Part shown: one piece after another, positions 1-10,478 of the stretch
Position numbering within the stretch: the first letter of the stretch is position 1
Layout: every line of letters begins with the position of its first letter
NCBI GenBank assembly: GCA_025504975.1
Contig: JANUWI010000005.1
Location: 2,232,001-2,296,000, forward strand
Direction: 5' to 3'
DNA length: 64,000 bases
Source: Plenodomus lindquistii
Taxonomy: Eukaryota > Ascomycota > Dothideomycetes > Pleosporales > Leptosphaeriaceae
Program-made: the position numbers and the translations under genes
Notes under the pieces: generated by a model
Seen by the model: the letters and a program-made list of their open reading frames with translations, nothing else
Told to the model about the DNA's origin: nothing
Database searches by the model: none

Positions 1-485
1 TGAATATGCTCCGCGCCAAAGGTGTCAACGTGCGTTTCGCCATCCACCCCGTCGCCGGCCGCATGCCAGGTCAATGCAACGTCCTCCTTGCCGAAGCCTC
101 AGTTCCCTATGACATCGTGCTTGAGATGGATGAGATCAACGACGACTTCCCCGACACAGATGTCACGCTCGTGATTGGCGCAAACGACACCGTCAATCCT
201 ATTGCGTTGGAGCCCGGCAGTGCGATTGCAGGCATGCCGGTGCTGCATGCGTGGAAGAGTAAGAATGTGGTGATTATGAAGAGAGGAATGGCGAGTGGAT
301 ATGCGGATGTCCCGAATCCGATGTTCTACATGGAGGGAACGAAGATGTTGTTTGGCGATGCTAATGATAGCTGTAACGGTAAGTACTCTTTCCTTTCAAG
401 AGTGGCGAGCGAGATGCAGAATGAGAAACTGACTGTCCTTCTAGCTATCAAACGTGCGCTCGAGGAGAAGATCAAGGGATTGTGA
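1..485 (+). CDS. NNT: NAD(P) transhydrogenase, C-terminal (NADP-binding) end, 5' truncated
   Basis: This is the last part of a proton-translocating NAD(P)+ transhydrogenase, the inner-mitochondrial-membrane enzyme that uses the proton gradient to reduce NADP+ with NADH. The visible protein is the NADP-binding domain III. It has the GRMPGQ segment, the VIGANDTVNP segment and the late KRGMASGYADVPNP region typical of the family C-terminus. The gene enters from the left edge, so its start and the membrane and NAD-binding domains are outside the window. An intron at 379-444 (GTAAGT donor, CTAG acceptor) is 66 nt and in frame without stops. Removing it joins DANDSCN to AIKRALEEK, the expected short C-terminal helix. 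Stop at 483-485. Identity is confident; the intron is likely because the intervening 22 residues are not family-like. Confidence 0.93.
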   Translation, partial: NMLRAKGVNVRFAIHPVAGRMPGQCNVLLAEASVPYDIVLEMDEINDDFPDTDVTLVIGANDTVNPIALEPGSAIAGMPVLHAWKSKNVVIMKRGMASGYADVPNPMFYMEGTKMLFGDANDSCNGKYSFLSRVASEMQNEKLTVLLAIKRALEEKIKGL

Positions 486-677
486 GAGGGCTTAAGGAGT
501 CTGTGTGTGCGTTGGGGCGTAAGACGGCTTACTCAAATGTTCTAACGCCAATATCGTAGCGGAACATACTGGCAGTTGTAATTTATCAAAGCAGCAATTA
601 TGCGCACTCATTCCTAACGCACAATACTGCACCTCAACATGCCCCTTACGCTCAAGAACGCTTCAGTGTTTAAGGTT

Positions 678-2288
678 TTAAGATCTTGCGTCTTCATGTA
701 CAATTTGGCAGCCCAGCTCCCCGCACAGCTCCCTGAGCGACGCGAGATGTGCCACCCGTACCTCCTGTACTCGACGCACGTCTTCAGTGACAATCTCTTC
801 ATCAGATTCCTCGTTTCCCTCATACACTCTCTGATTTCTCTTACCCCAAAGATACCCACGCCAATCAAAGGCATAGAGAAATGCCAAGTTGCACAGGGGT
901 GAATGTGCCTTGACATGCCACGCCACCAACTGTCGTACGAGAGCCTCAACAGTCTCCCCATCATACTTGTAATACCTAAGTCTCGAAGTATCATCTCTCA
1001 ATCTCAAAGCCCCAAGCCCGCGCGGCAGAACCTCTTCCCACCGCTCCTCTTCAACCGCCACGCCAGCCTCCCACCCATGCAACACCACCCACGGCACCTC
1101 CAACACTCTCAGTCTCTCCATCCCTCTCAGACTCCTCATCCTCCCCACAACCCCACACCGCATCCAATCATGATCGTACAAGCCGCCCTCTCCCTCTTTC
1201 ATCTGCATCTCAAACCGCAGCTTGATTGTCAAACTCTCCAGCGTATCCTGAACATGCACCAACGCTTCATCCAGCACCCTACAGTTAAACTCGCGGTACT
1301 CCATGTGCTCGTTGAAACAATTCGTCGTACAGACCTGGAAGCAATCTGGCGAGTAGTCGTCCCAGTGCGGGGGTCCCAGACCGGCAATGACCCAGCGGTC
1401 GTACGTGAGGTGTTTAAGCCGTGGTGTACAGCTCAACAAGCGGGCTAGCGTTTTCTCAGAGATTGTGCATTGGCGCAGTGTCAGCGTGGTGAGTGCCATG
1501 CATTTCGGCTCTGAGGACGACGGCCAGGCGAAAACAACGGGTTCCATGGCGACGACATCCAGTGTCTCGATTCCCGGAGCGTAGAAGAACGACCGGAAGC
1601 CGTCGAGATCAGGCGTGAAATACGCCGTTTCACCACTTTTATCGCGCGCTAGCTTTACGGTCTTGAGATTGGGGAAGAAGGTAGGGGTACATGTCAAATA
1701 CCGCAGCATAGCTGGGATAAACCGCGAGAAGGAAACGCAATGCAGCCACCCCATTTCCAGCTCCAACGCCCGCAGACCATGCAACTGACTCAGGGTCAAA
1801 GCTACGAGTACATCGAGACTTCCACGCTGGTACTCTCGTATCCAGATATCGGGCTCGGGGCGGTAGATCTCTGCTACGATGGCTTTGACGCGCAGCAGCA
1901 GCGCGATGTCTGTTGTAATGGCGGTGAGGTCGGCAGCGGCGCAGAATGGCAGTACGCAGCATTGGTGGACACTTCTTGCGTCGTCTGGATATGCACGGCG
2001 GCTCCAGAGCCAGGTGTTGTGTTTGAAGGTGCCCCAGCCTTTTAGTCGGAGGGTCTTGACCATGCGTGCGAGATGGGGGTTTAGACATACGGTCCGTAGA
2101 AAGGATAGGAAAGGTGGGCCAGGAGCAACCTCGGAGATTCTGTTGAACTCGATTGTGTTGAATATGCGCGGTCTGAGGCGGGCTTCGAGGATGGTGCAGG
2201 TGCGGGTTAACTTGGACAGGTCTGTGCGTGAGATGTGGGAAAGGATCTCGTCGAGGAGTTCGGTGGGAAGTTGGACGAGGGACGCCAT
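678..2288 (-). CDS. F-box domain protein
   Basis: Single-exon gene for 536 residues. The N-terminus (residues about 5-45) is an F-box: LPTELLDEILSHISRTDL followed by LSKLTRTC. F-box proteins are usually substrate adaptors of SCF ubiquitin ligases and bind Skp1 through this motif. The rest has weak leucine-rich character (for example LTTLTLRQCTISEKTLARLL around the middle) and an acidic C-terminal part, as in many fungal F-box/LRR-like proteins whose substrates are unknown. The start is the ATG directly before the F-box. It is convergent with the transhydrogenase gene, 192 nt stop to stop. The domain call is confident; the specific role is unknown. Confidence 0.85.
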   Translation of the reverse strand: MASLVQLPTELLDEILSHISRTDLSKLTRTCTILEARLRPRIFNTIEFNRISEVAPGPPFLSFLRTVCLNPHLARMVKTLRLKGWGTFKHNTWLWSRRAYPDDARSVHQCCVLPFCAAADLTAITTDIALLLRVKAIVAEIYRPEPDIWIREYQRGSLDVLVALTLSQLHGLRALELEMGWLHCVSFSRFIPAMLRYLTCTPTFFPNLKTVKLARDKSGETAYFTPDLDGFRSFFYAPGIETLDVVAMEPVVFAWPSSSEPKCMALTTLTLRQCTISEKTLARLLSCTPRLKHLTYDRWVIAGLGPPHWDDYSPDCFQVCTTNCFNEHMEYREFNCRVLDEALVHVQDTLESLTIKLRFEMQMKEGEGGLYDHDWMRCGVVGRMRSLRGMERLRVLEVPWVVLHGWEAGVAVEEERWEEVLPRGLGALRLRDDTSRLRYYKYDGETVEALVRQLVAWHVKAHSPLCNLAFLYAFDWRGYLWGKRNQRVYEGNEESDEEIVTEDVRRVQEVRVAHLASLRELCGELGCQIVHEDARS

Positions 2289-3287
2289 GTTTGATTGTTG
2301 TTTTTCTTAGGCGGCATGAGATTTGATTGATCTCTTGTGAGAAGGTACCGCATTGAGGAATCTGAAGTCGAAGCAATTATGCTGTGGGTCAATTAGGCAA
2401 CAGGGTGGATGTGGCGCAGCTGCCACCGCGCTCTCAACCACTCCGCCAAGTCCGCTAGAGGCAAACATTGTGCATATGCAATGAGTAACTAGCGAAGCGC
2501 GACGGGCATTGAGGCATCTTGGCGGTGAGTGACCGGGGGTACATATGAACCTGTCCATCCCACAGGAGGTAGAGAAACACCACTCACAGTGCGACTAGTT
2601 GAAGCTGTGTTTTGTTACGAGACCTTCATGAATATGCCGCAGGTCTGTGGTGTAGTAGGCTATAATGGTACAGATGTGCTTTCGGTAACCAAAAGCCAAC
2701 TGAATTAGAATTATGCCTATGTGATTGAATGATCCTTATGTCGGAGTAGGCTCGTCAATGGGGGTACCACAACTCCTGCTATACCTTAAGGTCAGGTCGA
2801 GAGAGGTTCCTAAGCCCACAGTGATGACTAATAATGTGCTTACTGTTTGTTTTGATTTGTAATATTGAATGTTATATCAACTCTGACATCTACTATGCCA
2901 AGTCATTCGCGTGACTGTCTACAGGCGAAACAATGGCCTCCAAATGCCCCAAGGATACACCAATGGCAATACCGGCTCCTAAATGACACCTAGCTTTTCG
3001 ACGCTATGAACATGTTCCAAGATTCTCTTCAAAAACTCCAAGAAAATGACAGCTCGCTCGCTCGCACACTCAAGGGGTTGCGGCGCTATAGCTCCGAGAC
3101 ATGCAGTATACAAAACATGCAATCCGATGGTTGTACAAATGGTAAAGAAAACCCTGGTAATAAAAGGTGGTAAGGTGGGGCGTAGCGATATGGGAGGTAT
3201 TCCAGCTCCATGGGGGATAAGTGATGAACAAGAATATTGTGGCAGTGATAGGGTTGTCGCTAATTCAAATCGGGTGGATAAGTCTTA
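2289..3287. other. Intergenic, no gene recognised
   Basis: This holds the 5' flank of the F-box gene and the 3' flank of the acyltransferase. Only short shadow frames occur and nothing resembles a known protein or RNA. The middle part (about 2580-3040) is AT-rich. Confidence 0.6.
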
Positions 3288-4737
3288 TCATGATGGGAGC
3301 ACCGTTTTGTCAGTGCTGCTGGAGCCGTTGCCCAGTATGGGTCGACTCTGTCGCTGTGTGGGCTCGCCGTAGGCCCATTTTGTGGCGGCGTTTACGATGT
3401 TTCCGCAGAAGGGGTCGACATGCTTCACCCAGAGGGCGGCGCTTCTGTAGAGAATGTAGTAGAATACGGCGATGGCGATAAGAAGGTGGGTAGTCGAGCC
3501 GCGCTGGAGGTCCTGTGGTTCGCCCTTTTCGTTCTTTGGTGGGTTCATTGCGGATGGGAGGTAGATCATCCAGGTGAGAACTGACTTGATGAAGGTGTTG
3601 TGCAAAAGGTACACTGCAAAGGAGACACGGCCTAAGAAATTGAAGACAGGTGAGGTAAGGACGCGACGAGCGTTGCGCGAGAAGAAGACTCCAAGGAAAA
3701 CAGTTGAGGCTCCAATATGATCCCAGTAACGTCGGACGTCAGTCTTCTCTACGGTCAACCCATGCATAATCTTAAACATGATGTGCGACCAGTGTGCATT
3801 CTGTGGTGAATCCTGGGGATAGCCGGCAAGAAACATGCCAACAAGGATCATGAGAGCGGGTATGGGGGCGGGTAGTACGGAGGTGGCCGAGTCCTTGAAG
3901 TGATTGTGTAGTTCAGCGACGAACATACCCACAATGATGTTCAGGCCCATGAGGGCACCAACGGCGAGCCCTAACAAGCTTATTAGTCCTACACTCTAAA
4001 CCTACGATACGAATGGCTGAGCGCTTACCTTCACCAAGCTGCCAGAAGAAGAGGTACAAAGCACCATAGATGATGAAGCGTGCTTTCGGTTTGACCAAGA
4101 CAGCCGCAGTCATGGTCGTGTAGACCATCATGCTGCCCTTCAAGAACAAATGCAGAGTCCACTGTGTTCCATCGTAATCGTTCCAACCAACTGTCCACGT
4201 TTCGATCAGAGCCTTGACCAACGACTTGATCGCTTCCCAGAACGTGGGCTCTTGCCGGTGCCAGCCCTGCCGGATCCACGTCGAGTCTACGTGCTTGGTC
4301 ATATGGTATGCGTTGGTATTCGCGAGGAACCATGTTATGACTGTCGCGACCGAGGTCGGGAGAATCAGCCGCCCCGATCGCGCAAGGGAGCTTCTTGCAA
4401 TGCCCATGAAGGCTGCATCATGATTCCCAGCTCGCGCCTTGGCAATGGGGCCTATCGAGTTTACGTATCCCGTGACGAGGAAGAATATAGCGACTGCACT
4501 ACGGCCGCCGACGGCAAGACGAAAGTAGGGCAGCTGGAACAGGTGCGGTGCGGTTTTTGGATCGGAGGCAGGCGCGTGTAGCCAAGGGACGAGCGCAGTG
4601 CACAGATGGCCGCATACGACCATGCAGGATGCTACGCCGCGAAAACCCTAGAGGTGAGTGTTAGCCGCTGTGACACAGACGTTATAGCCAGAGCGGGTGC
4701 GACTTGCATCTACCCAGTTGGCATCGCGGGGAGCCAT
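3288..4737 (-). CDS. Acyltransferase 3 family membrane protein
   Basis: Multi-pass membrane acyltransferase (acyltransferase 3/OafA-like family, which O-acylates sugars or small molecules). Exons read 4737-4708, 4647-4029 and 3970-3288, giving 443 residues. The N-terminus carries the family signature WVDGFRGVAS followed by VVCGH, with the conserved His at residue 24. Hydrophobic helices then alternate through the protein, including FIIYGALYLFFWQL and VSFAVYLLHNTFIKSV, the latter typical of the last helices. Intron 2 (4028-3971) has a GTAAGC donor and a TTAG acceptor. Intron 1 (4707-4648) fits only with a GC donor, GCAAGT, and CTAG acceptor with a GCTAAC branch site; this joins WVD to GFRG in frame. 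The start is the ATG at 4737, the only one leading into the motif. The substrate cannot be told; fungal members often sit in metabolic gene sets, but none is seen here. Confidence 0.82.
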
Positions 4738-6566
4738 GGTGTGAGGCGTGGAAAGGGTCCAAGATGCCAAAGAAGGCTGTCCAACGCGTATACAGAACAA
4801 AAAAGTTAGGGGAATCCAGCGAACGTGCCTACAAGCATCGCCGGTGCATGCAAGAGGCGTCAAGAGGGGGTGTCAGGCGTGGAGTGATGCCGAGTGAATG
4901 ACCGCTAACTCCCGGCTAGACGACAAAGACGGAGAGACAAGAGCAAACAAAGTACAATAGAGAACGGGCCTCGTATAGAGATATGCGCAGCGGCAAGAGA
5001 AGGGAGGAGGAGTAGGGGCACTACTGACCACGGTATCGCAAGGCCTTGCGGGCGAGCATACGCTTTAGCAGCAAATGCACCCTGACTTTTGACCAGGTGG
5101 GGACGCATCCATCGTCTTCAGGAACGCGGCCCTGCACAGTGGCAAGTGGACGCGGCTCGCTCGCTCACATCCCGGTAGCGACGTTTGAGTGGCGCCAAGA
5201 TGGGAAGGTCGGATTCGTGCTTCTCCCTTTCCACGCCTTAGTGGCCTGTCAAACGCCCGTCTCCGCAGCGCGGCCAGGGCTGATGCTCCCCAAGTGATTG
5301 CCATCACCGAGCTTCCTGGGGTGTCGAAGGCGCGTGTGCCAGCCATGCAGGACGTCATTCAAGCAAAGGGCATTCCGCGCAAAACGTTGCCCCTAAAGCC
5401 TGCCTAGACAGACTGCTCAAAGCCACGACCGACACTACATGAGATCCGACGGTAGGTCCCCCCGAAAGGGCCCGGCATGTAACACAAACAGGGCGTGTTG
5501 TAACTCCTTGCACAGTAGATTTACTGTAGCAGTCTCGCTCGCGGTCTCCTGAATCAGTGTTAGAGCTAAGAGTACTAAGAGCCCGCTGGTCCCTGCGATC
5601 GGAGCATGCTACTCACCCTCCATGTGTTCTAAATCCACGACCAATCAGCCGGCCTGTTGTCCCGGAAAAGGTAAGACCATCCAACGTGAATACGAAATCA
5701 TTTGTGCGTTTGAGTACCGCAAGCACGTCTTCTGGAATTATCCTGGCCTGCTAGCGACCGCCTCCAAAAAAACAAGCTCGCGGAAGGAGTCTTTGCAGTC
5801 ATCTTGGCGCTGACGTGGTCCGCCGTTCTAACCGTGATGACCGGCTATTGTCCGAGTCAGGTCAGGGGGTCTTCTTCCACCGACACCGTTGAAAGGCTTG
5901 ACAGCCTGCGACACTTCTCCAGTTCTTGGTTTCCAATAAATTATTACACGTTTCATGCGAGGGACAAAGCTACGCCAAGACTTTTGCCCCGAACGCATCA
6001 ATCTGGCGTCTTGTTCAAAGGATCCAGATCAGGAGCGCATATTTCACGGTTGCGATGTTAAATGCCATCCCATCTCAGTCGGACAGGATGTGGAGATTAG
6101 CAAGCTAATGTTTCGACCATCAACGACTCGATGGAATTGAGCTTCACATCTTTCCGGTCGCTCATCGAGTCAAGTACATTCAGGGCCTCGGCAACGGACG
6201 GCGGTCCTTTGTGAAACGGTGCAGCGTTTAAACCCTTAGCCAAGCTGCATGACTGCCTACGTCGTCGTTGCAGGCCATGCCTCAGGTGGTGTAACCATGC
6301 ACGTCTTTAATGTGGTGCATCTACAACATCCGGTCAACTCGGCTTACATACCTGGTTTTGATGGCAATTCGTCAGATATAAGAGCACGTAGGCAACGAAA
6401 CTTTCATGCATATGTTGCTCGTCTGGTACATGTGTAATGTGGTCATTGCAAAATGTATCCTATCAAGACAGAGCTACTGGCTGCCCGTCGTGGATTTGGT
6501 GACGCCTTACGCCAGCGAACTCCGGTCTCATAACAATGTAACTGAAAGACCACAACGTGGAATGAT
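4738..6566. other. Long intergenic stretch, nothing recognised
   Basis: About 1.8 kb between the start of the acyltransferase gene and the 3' end of SSR4. All open frames here are under 110 codons and mutually overlapping, and none looks like a known protein. No tRNA, direct repeat or transposon end was noticed. The part after about 5400 could include decayed sequence. Confidence 0.5.
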
Positions 6567-8710
6567 TCATGCATGATCACCATCGCCTCCCTCATCATGG
6601 TGCATTTCAGTTCCATGGAAAGCATCGCCAAACGCAGAGTCATCGACCAAATCCAGACCCAGATTGTCATCTTGCCCATAGTCTGCCAGAGCATCACCAG
6701 CGCTATCGATACTGTCAAAGTTTCCAAAATCGGCCGTGTCGAACATACTGCCAGTCTCTCCTTCAACGTTTGATGCTGATATGGCGTTTGCGTTGTTCGT
6801 CGTATTGTGATTTGTAGTTGTCGGCTTCGGCTGGCTTGCAGACGCAGCGTCGCCTGACTGATTGCCTACTTGGACCCAGTCATTGCCAATATCTCCCGCA
6901 CCTGTCATGCCTGACATTTCAACGTCAAGATCCAGCAAGTCGTCGCCTACGTTCATGTCCAAATTTGAATCATTCTGATCGAATCCAGTAGTCTGATTGG
7001 CGTTTCCTGTAGGTAGACTCGGTGTACCTGCTGCAGACTGTGACTGGCTTGGGGGTTGCGACAGGCGGGGCAATGAGATGTTGCCAATGGGAGTCCCTGA
7101 GAGTGAACCTGTTCCATACTGTTCCAGTAAGCTTGAAGCGGAGTTGTCTTCCACTGGTCCATCGTTGTTCAAGCTATTTGATACGCCATTCGCGTTCTCT
7201 TGTGCCCCGTCACCATTGACCTGCGGCTTTGGAGGGGAGGGCTGTTGTGCTTCGATGAAACCACCCTTGTCTATGCAGACGGTCGAATTTTTGGCATCAA
7301 ATTTCACTCCCAATGACTTCTCCAGATCCCGTACCACATCTTCCACTGGATTAGCACCCTCGACATCGTTGTCCGCAGACCGCGAGAGATCGCGTAATCG
7401 TCGTTCTGCCTTGATGTACGTCCGTGTTCGTTTCAGCTGAGCCATTTTCCGTGCATGATCCGATTTCATCTTGTCGATTTCTGCCTGCTCCTTGGCCGTG
7501 TAGTCTACCACTCGCTTCTCAAAGTCCTTTAATTGCTCAGGTTCAAGCTTGTAGTAGGTTTTGATCTTGTAGTCAGCCTTCGCAAGCTCTGGTGTATCTG
7601 CTCCAGAGACATCAAGAATGCCTGCAGTCAGAGGCGCAAGCTCGCCCATGAGCCCAAGACCAAGATCGATGGGTGCAATGTTGCCCACAGCATATGGAGA
7701 CGAGAAAATCTCTTCCATCCATTCGTGATGCTGCTTGTATCGCGATAGACTGATCTCGCGCGGGGTCAAAAAGTCGAATGCGTCTTGCGTAGCATTCTCC
7801 TCCTCTTCAAGCGACGTGTCTGGGAGCAGTGCGCCAGGCGCAGGTTGACGAGCCTGAGGTTGAGCCGGTACCCGCTGACGTTTGGCTGGCGGTGGCTGTG
7901 CGACGTACGGCCTCCCAGGTTGCATAGGATTGTAGTAGGGTTGCTGTTGGCTTCGCATTACAGGTTGTCCGAGCTGACCGAATTCCACCTTTGGCCAATT
8001 CGCTTGATCCATCAACATGAACTCTTTGCGCATCAAGGGCCCTGCTTGCTGAAGCTGGGCGCGAGCGCGGAGAGTCTCCTGGACTTCGCGTGACATTGGT
8101 ATTTGGCCGGCTGGGATCCTATGCGCCTGCTCGGCTGGCCTGTAATGCACTAGCCATAGGTTGGGGTCAATCGTCCCGGGTCCTGCAGCGATTCTGTAGC
8201 GGTAACGTGCATGCGACGTGAACTGCTCGTGAGAGTAGATGTAGCCACTGTTATGAACCGCAATTTGGATACTCTGATAGTAATGGTCAGTCCATGCCTA
8301 GAATCTAGATGAATTACTCATGGTAGCACATACGTAGCCGCGCACATTCACATCAAACATCTGCTCGACGTCTGCCCACACCATCCCATCAGAGGCAAAG
8401 TGCGTTCCCATACGCGGTGGCTGCCATGTCAGGATAATGGTGCCGTCTGGGGGAGGAGATGGAAAATACGTCCATGCGACCGGTGAGGAGTCGCGCGTGA
8501 TTTGCGGGCCTTTGATGAGATATTCGAGTGCTTGGGCGGGCTGTAGGGCAGGAAGGGCGGGGAAGCGGTAGGAGGAGACCAAATGGACATGTTGGAGCTG
8601 TATGGGTTAGCTGGGGAAGATGCTGGGGCAGCTGGTGTTGCGCTCACGATGTTACCCGGCACATGCGCGCTAGGATCCGGGTTGTTATAGGCTTGGTTCA
8701 TGCCGTACAT
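6567..8710 (-). CDS. SSR4: SWI/SNF and RSC chromatin-remodelling subunit Ssr4
   Basis: Fungal Ssr4 family protein (formerly a DUF1750 family), a subunit of the SWI/SNF and RSC nucleosome-remodelling complexes in S. pombe; acts in the nucleus. Exons read 8710-8648, 8597-8334 and 8273-6567, giving 677 residues. The first splice (GTGAGC donor, CATACAG acceptor, 50 nt) joins DPSAHVPGNI to LQHVHLVSSYR. The second (GTATGT donor, CTATCAG acceptor, 60 nt) joins FDVNVRGY to SIQIAVHNSGY. The conserved N-terminal domain spans about residues 10-210 and includes SSYRFPAL and DGTIILTWQPP. A basic coiled-coil segment lies near residues 350-405 (rich in K, E and R). The rest is N/Q/S-rich and disordered. The ATG at 8710 is preferred over an in-frame one at 8851, because the intervening 47 residues look like untranslated leader. 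Confidence 0.9.
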
Positions 8711-9080
8711 GATGGGCAAATCAATGCGACAGCAATGCCGCGTCGATTGGGATGTGCGGGGTGGTGTTTTGGTGAGCGCGGAGGTGGACGTGTATGTCTT
8801 GAATCTTTGGCGCGTTGGACATCGCGCGCGACTGCCCTGCCAAGGCATCATTCATCCGGCTTAGTCAGCAACCTTGTACATCAATTCTACATCAACCCCC
8901 CCGAACGGTTTATCTATCATAACGAGCGTGAAACGTTCTGAAAAAAAACATAGTTCCCCAAGTACAGACATCGCTTGATGGAAGCAATGATGGCCCTCGA
9001 CGTGAGAACAGTGAGAACATTAGATAGGGTAGCATGCGACATAGCATGCGACAATAATTACAACGATGGTCTCATCCTCA
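8711..9080. other. Promoter region of SSR4
   Basis: Upstream flank of SSR4. An in-frame ATG at 8851 could extend the protein but reads as low-quality sequence. A run of A's lies at about 8941-8948. Nothing else is recognised. Confidence 0.45.
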
Positions 9081-9782
9081 TCAATGATTCAAATCTAATC
9101 GTGGAAGAGGCATCTGCAGTCGTCTCATTGCTTCAACCGTCTCCTCCTCATCCTCGTAATCCTTTGGAATCCTCGTATACCAGTTATTTCCTCCCCCGTT
9201 TGTATCGACATAATCCTGATACGGTCCACTAGTCTTCATATCAATCCAGTCCCCCATTTTTCCATCCACAATCCGAACATTGCACCTCCGACACTCTCCC
9301 CAGTACGTCTCCCTAACAAAGGCTGTCCATCTGGGCGCTAGTCCATTGCCCACCAAAAGACCAAAATTCTTAAATATTGGGAGGGAAGTCGCATCTATTC
9401 CTGCTATAGCTGTAGAAGAATGAATCTGACTCGTCAAACCCGTCGTCGCTTACTGGTTGGATTCTCAGGTGCCCATCCCAGCTTCTTGGAGGAATTTGCA
9501 AGCAAGCAACTCGCTATTCATTTGTATGATGTCGCAATCGAAGTTTGCCCAGATGTAACGTGGAGAGAATTCGACGACGAATGCTTTTTGATAACTGGTG
9601 TACTTGCGAGATTTGTGGCTTGTCTTGGTCACAGCTGGTGCTGGCGTTGATGTCCAGAATCTTCGCTCAGCAGACTGATATCTGCGCCGTGCAACCCTGA
9701 GTACCCGATCCTCGGTCACAGATTCCTATAGATAAATGCAAAGCTCGAGATTAATGTGTGTGAATAGATGGAAAGTTCGCAT
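9081..9782 (-). pseudogene. Degraded 2EXR-domain gene
   Basis: Remnant of a 2EXR-domain gene, a large fungal family of unknown function. Reading leftward from an ATG at 9782, the frame gives FHLFTHINLEL, resembling the family start (F-hydrophobic-F..LPxELR), and then a TAG at 9728-9726. The frame then continues with ESVTEDRVLRV, AVTKTSHKSRKY and RYIWANFDCDI, all matching the expected course of a 2EXR domain. The TAG stands where family members have the Trp of an IW-type motif, so it looks like TGG changed to TAG. A TGA near 9465 ends that frame. The last part (9437-9081, TYWGECRR to RIPKDYEDEEETVEAMRR) resembles the usual C-terminus and is in the same frame. An intron could bridge some of these stops, but none convincingly removes the first TAG from the continuous motif. 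Family assignment is from memory of its pattern. Confidence 0.5.
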
Positions 9783-10371
9783 GTTGTTGGTGCGGGATGC
9801 TGGTTGACGTTTGGAGGGCTACAAGTTGTAGCCAGCGTACTGTCAGTCTCCATATATCGCAATAATGGTAGCGATGGCTACTACATCAGAGTCAATTGTA
9901 CTGTGCGTAGAAGTAAAGATGGCAATGGAACCCAGAACCAGATAAACCCACGGACAAGCCACATGTGTGAAGAGGAGCCATGCCCAGTCACGCTATGCAT
10001 GCGCGAAGTACAGTAAGCCACAGCCATTCATCACCAACAGATATGGAGGCATTAGAAGAATAAACTTGCGAGATCATGCCTTTGTGATGATACTTCTAAC
10101 GTGTTAAGTTATCGCGTTCGTGCGTGTTGATTCATGCATATTATCTTCACTAGCCCTGCAATTGCTACCCTACATAGTACCTATGTAATCAAAAACAATA
10201 TGCTATTCAGGTCCATTATGCTAACGTAGTCCCTATGAGTTCCCCCAATCTTAAAGAAGCCATATAAATTCCCGAAGTTGGTCAATCCAGCAAAAATTCA
10301 GCCATGCACGCCAGCCCATCCACACCATCATACCACCACCCACCGCGGTTCTCCTGTATCCCAAATACAGC
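9783..10371. other. Intergenic, nothing recognised
   Basis: AT-rich spacer between the degraded 2EXR gene and the tRNA-Ala gene. Only short frames occur. Confidence 0.5.
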
Positions 10372-10376
10372 AAAAA
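10372..10376 (-). terminator. Pol III T5 terminator of tRNA-Ala
   Basis: Five T's on the minus strand begin 4 nt beyond the tRNA 3' end, the usual RNA polymerase III stop signal. Confidence 0.7.
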
Positions 10377-10379
10377 CAA

Positions 10380-10478
10380 TGGACTCGCGGGGAATTGAAC
10401 CCCGGACCTCTCCCAGCTTTTTCTGGGTTCAATACCAGACGTTGCTAAGGGAAAATCATACCACTAGACCACAAGCCC
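10380..10478 (-). tRNA. tRNA-Ala(AGC) with a 27-nt intron
   Basis: The minus strand folds as a tRNA. The acceptor stem pairs GGGCTTG with CGAGTCC (one G-U and one U-G pair), followed by A73. The D arm has box A GTGGTCTAGTGG. The T arm has CCGGG/CCCCG-type pairing around GTTCAATTC (box B). The anticodon stem TTCCC pairs with GGGAG. The loop reads TTAGCA, then a 27-nt insert (10442-10416), then T, which restores the loop TTAGCAT with anticodon AGC at 10446-10444. The insert sits just 3' of the position after the anticodon, the canonical place for eukaryotic tRNA introns removed by the tRNA endonuclease. The anticodon arm closely resembles yeast tRNA-Ala(AGC). A Pol III T-run follows. Confidence 0.85.

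Noticed and set aside
8711..8851. N-terminal extension of SSR4 from an upstream in-frame ATG
   Set aside because: The extra residues look like untranslated leader, and the conserved N-terminus begins shortly after the ATG at 8710.
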